A DNA stretch of 7,106 bases, taken from NCBI GenBank assembly GCA_041671005.1, contig JBAZCJ010000074.1:1-7106 (forward strand). Direction: 5' to 3'. The number at the start of each line of letters is the position of its first letter. Positions within the stretch are counted from its first letter, which is position 1. The stretch is from JACRPI01 sp041671005 (GTDB lineage Archaea; Nanobdellota; Nanobdellia; Woesearchaeales; DSVV01). The notes beneath the pieces are model-generated. The model did no database searches. It had not been told where the DNA came from and saw only the letters and a program-made list of their open reading frames with translations. Below are positions 6,574 to 7,106 of this stretch, piece by piece. The position numbers were made by a program, and so were the translations under genes.

Positions 6574-7106
6574 TCACTTATTTTTTTCTTCACCAAATGC
6601 GACAAATGGAATGCCTCCTCCTTTATAAAATTTAGAGAAGAATTCAACATAATGAAGTCGCAATGAATGTAAAAATGGTCCTAATACCCCTAATGCAATA
6701 TTAATTGAATGCCCAACAATCAAAATAAAAATTGCAAAAACAAAATATATTCCGCCTTTTTCCATAAAAGGAAGTGCAAGATTTTCATTAATAACAACTG
6801 CTAATCCAACAGATGCTAATCCCACTGCCCCCAATCGTAAATATGATAATATGTTTGTCATTAAAGAAGGTAATTCAACCAAACCTTGTATACCTTCTCC
6901 AATAAAAATCATTACAGCTGCAAGAATAACTACTGCTAAACCAACACCCCAATGTACAGGTAATAATCCTAATCCACTTAATGCAAGAAGTGCTGCACCT
7001 AATTCTAAAACATACCAACTCAATTTTGCAAAAAATGCATGTCTCAATCCATGAGATACTACTTCATTAATAAAACACAAAAATATATCTAAATTTACAT
7101 GAACGA
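6574..7106 (-). CDS. atpI: A-type ATP synthase subunit I, partial (C-terminal membrane domain)
   Basis: Subunit I (homologue of V-ATPase subunit a) is the membrane stator with the two half-channels for the coupling ion. Only about the last 176 residues lie in the window. The frame stays open to the right edge, and its first in-frame TTG (7080) is an internal leucine codon, not a start. Counting from the first complete codon at the edge, hydrophobic segments lie at about 26-48, 52-70, 80-105 and 118-142. The essential rotor-facing arginine is Arg90 in SYLRLGAVGLA. The second conserved arginine is Arg149 in HSLRLHYVEFFSKFYKGGG, the canonical C-terminal signature ending in IPFVAF. The TGA stop is followed after 22 nt by atpK. 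Nothing is abnormal apart from the window truncation. Confidence 0.95.
   Translation of the reverse strand, partial: VHVNLDIFLCFINEVVSHGLRHAFFAKLSWYVLELGAALLALSGLGLLPVHWGVGLAVVILAAVMIFIGEGIQGLVELPSLMTNILSYLRLGAVGLASVGLAVVINENLALPFMEKGGIYFVFAIFILIVGHSINIALGVLGPFLHSLRLHYVEFFSKFYKGGGIPFVAFGEEKNK

Larger units (their letters stand above)
1..7106 (-). other. A-type ATP synthase operon (I-K-E-C-F-A-B-D) plus a carbonic-anhydrase-like gene
   Basis: All nine genes are on the minus strand in the order I, K, E, C, F, A, B, D and then a beta-carbonic-anhydrase-like gene. Gaps in transcription order are 22, 59, 2, 1, 17, 5, 4 and 9 nt, so they are very probably one transcript with translational coupling. 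The order matches the classical archaeal A-ATPase operon. Both ends are cut by the window: the start of subunit I and any H/G-type stalk gene lie beyond the right edge, and the end of the last gene lies beyond the left edge. No promoter for the operon is visible inside the window. There is no gene-free stretch longer than 300 bases. Confidence 0.9.

Noticed and set aside
6851..7054. Plus-strand 67-codon frame opposite atpI
   Set aside because: It is antisense to the conserved membrane domain of subunit I and has no supporting signal.
6574..7080. A short stand-alone membrane protein starting at the TTG at 7080
   Set aside because: The frame stays open upstream to the window edge and the sequence is the C-terminal domain of subunit I, so the TTG is an internal leucine codon.
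1..7106. CRISPR array, insertion sequence, tRNA or rRNA genes
   Set aside because: No regularly spaced repeats, transposase frames, inverted terminal repeats or RNA gene signatures are visible; the window is almost entirely filled by the coding genes.

Overview
This window is the interior and 3' part of one long operon for an archaeal-type (A/V-type) rotary ATP synthase. Every gene lies on the minus strand, so transcription runs from high to low coordinates. In transcription order the genes are subunit I (atpI, only the C-terminal part is inside the window), K (atpK, the c-ring proteolipid), E (atpE), C (atpC), F (atpF), A (atpA, catalytic), B (atpB, regulatory) and D (atpD, central axle). 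A beta-carbonic-anhydrase-like gene follows and runs off the left edge. The order I-K-E-C-F-A-B-D is the classical archaeal one. An H/G-type stalk gene would be expected upstream of I, outside the window.

The DNA is AT-rich (about one third G+C by eye). Most genes have archaeal-style GGTGA or GGAGGT ribosome binding sites, and the proteins are close to canonical archaeal subunits. I therefore infer a low-GC archaeon, either a euryarchaeote or a DPANN-like lineage. I cannot name the group, and a bacterium with a horizontally acquired A-type enzyme is not formally excluded. No intein interrupts the A subunit, and I see no mobile element, CRISPR array or RNA gene.

The genes are packed tightly: intergenic gaps are 22 nt or less, except for 59 nt between K and E. 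That one larger gap holds a perfect 7-bp hairpin followed by a T-run, just after the proteolipid gene, which also has the strongest Shine-Dalgarno sequence of the cluster. Together these could raise K output over its neighbours, as the c-ring stoichiometry requires.

Functionally, K forms the membrane rotor ring against the stator subunit I. D and F form the central axle, C couples the axle to the ring, E is a peripheral stalk protein, and A and B form the alternating catalytic head. The two points most worth a second look are the carbonic-anhydrase-like gene whose ribosome binding site overlaps the stop codon of atpD, and a possible two-carboxylate ion site in the K subunit. Otherwise this is an ordinary, well-preserved operon; I do not see a wholly new system.
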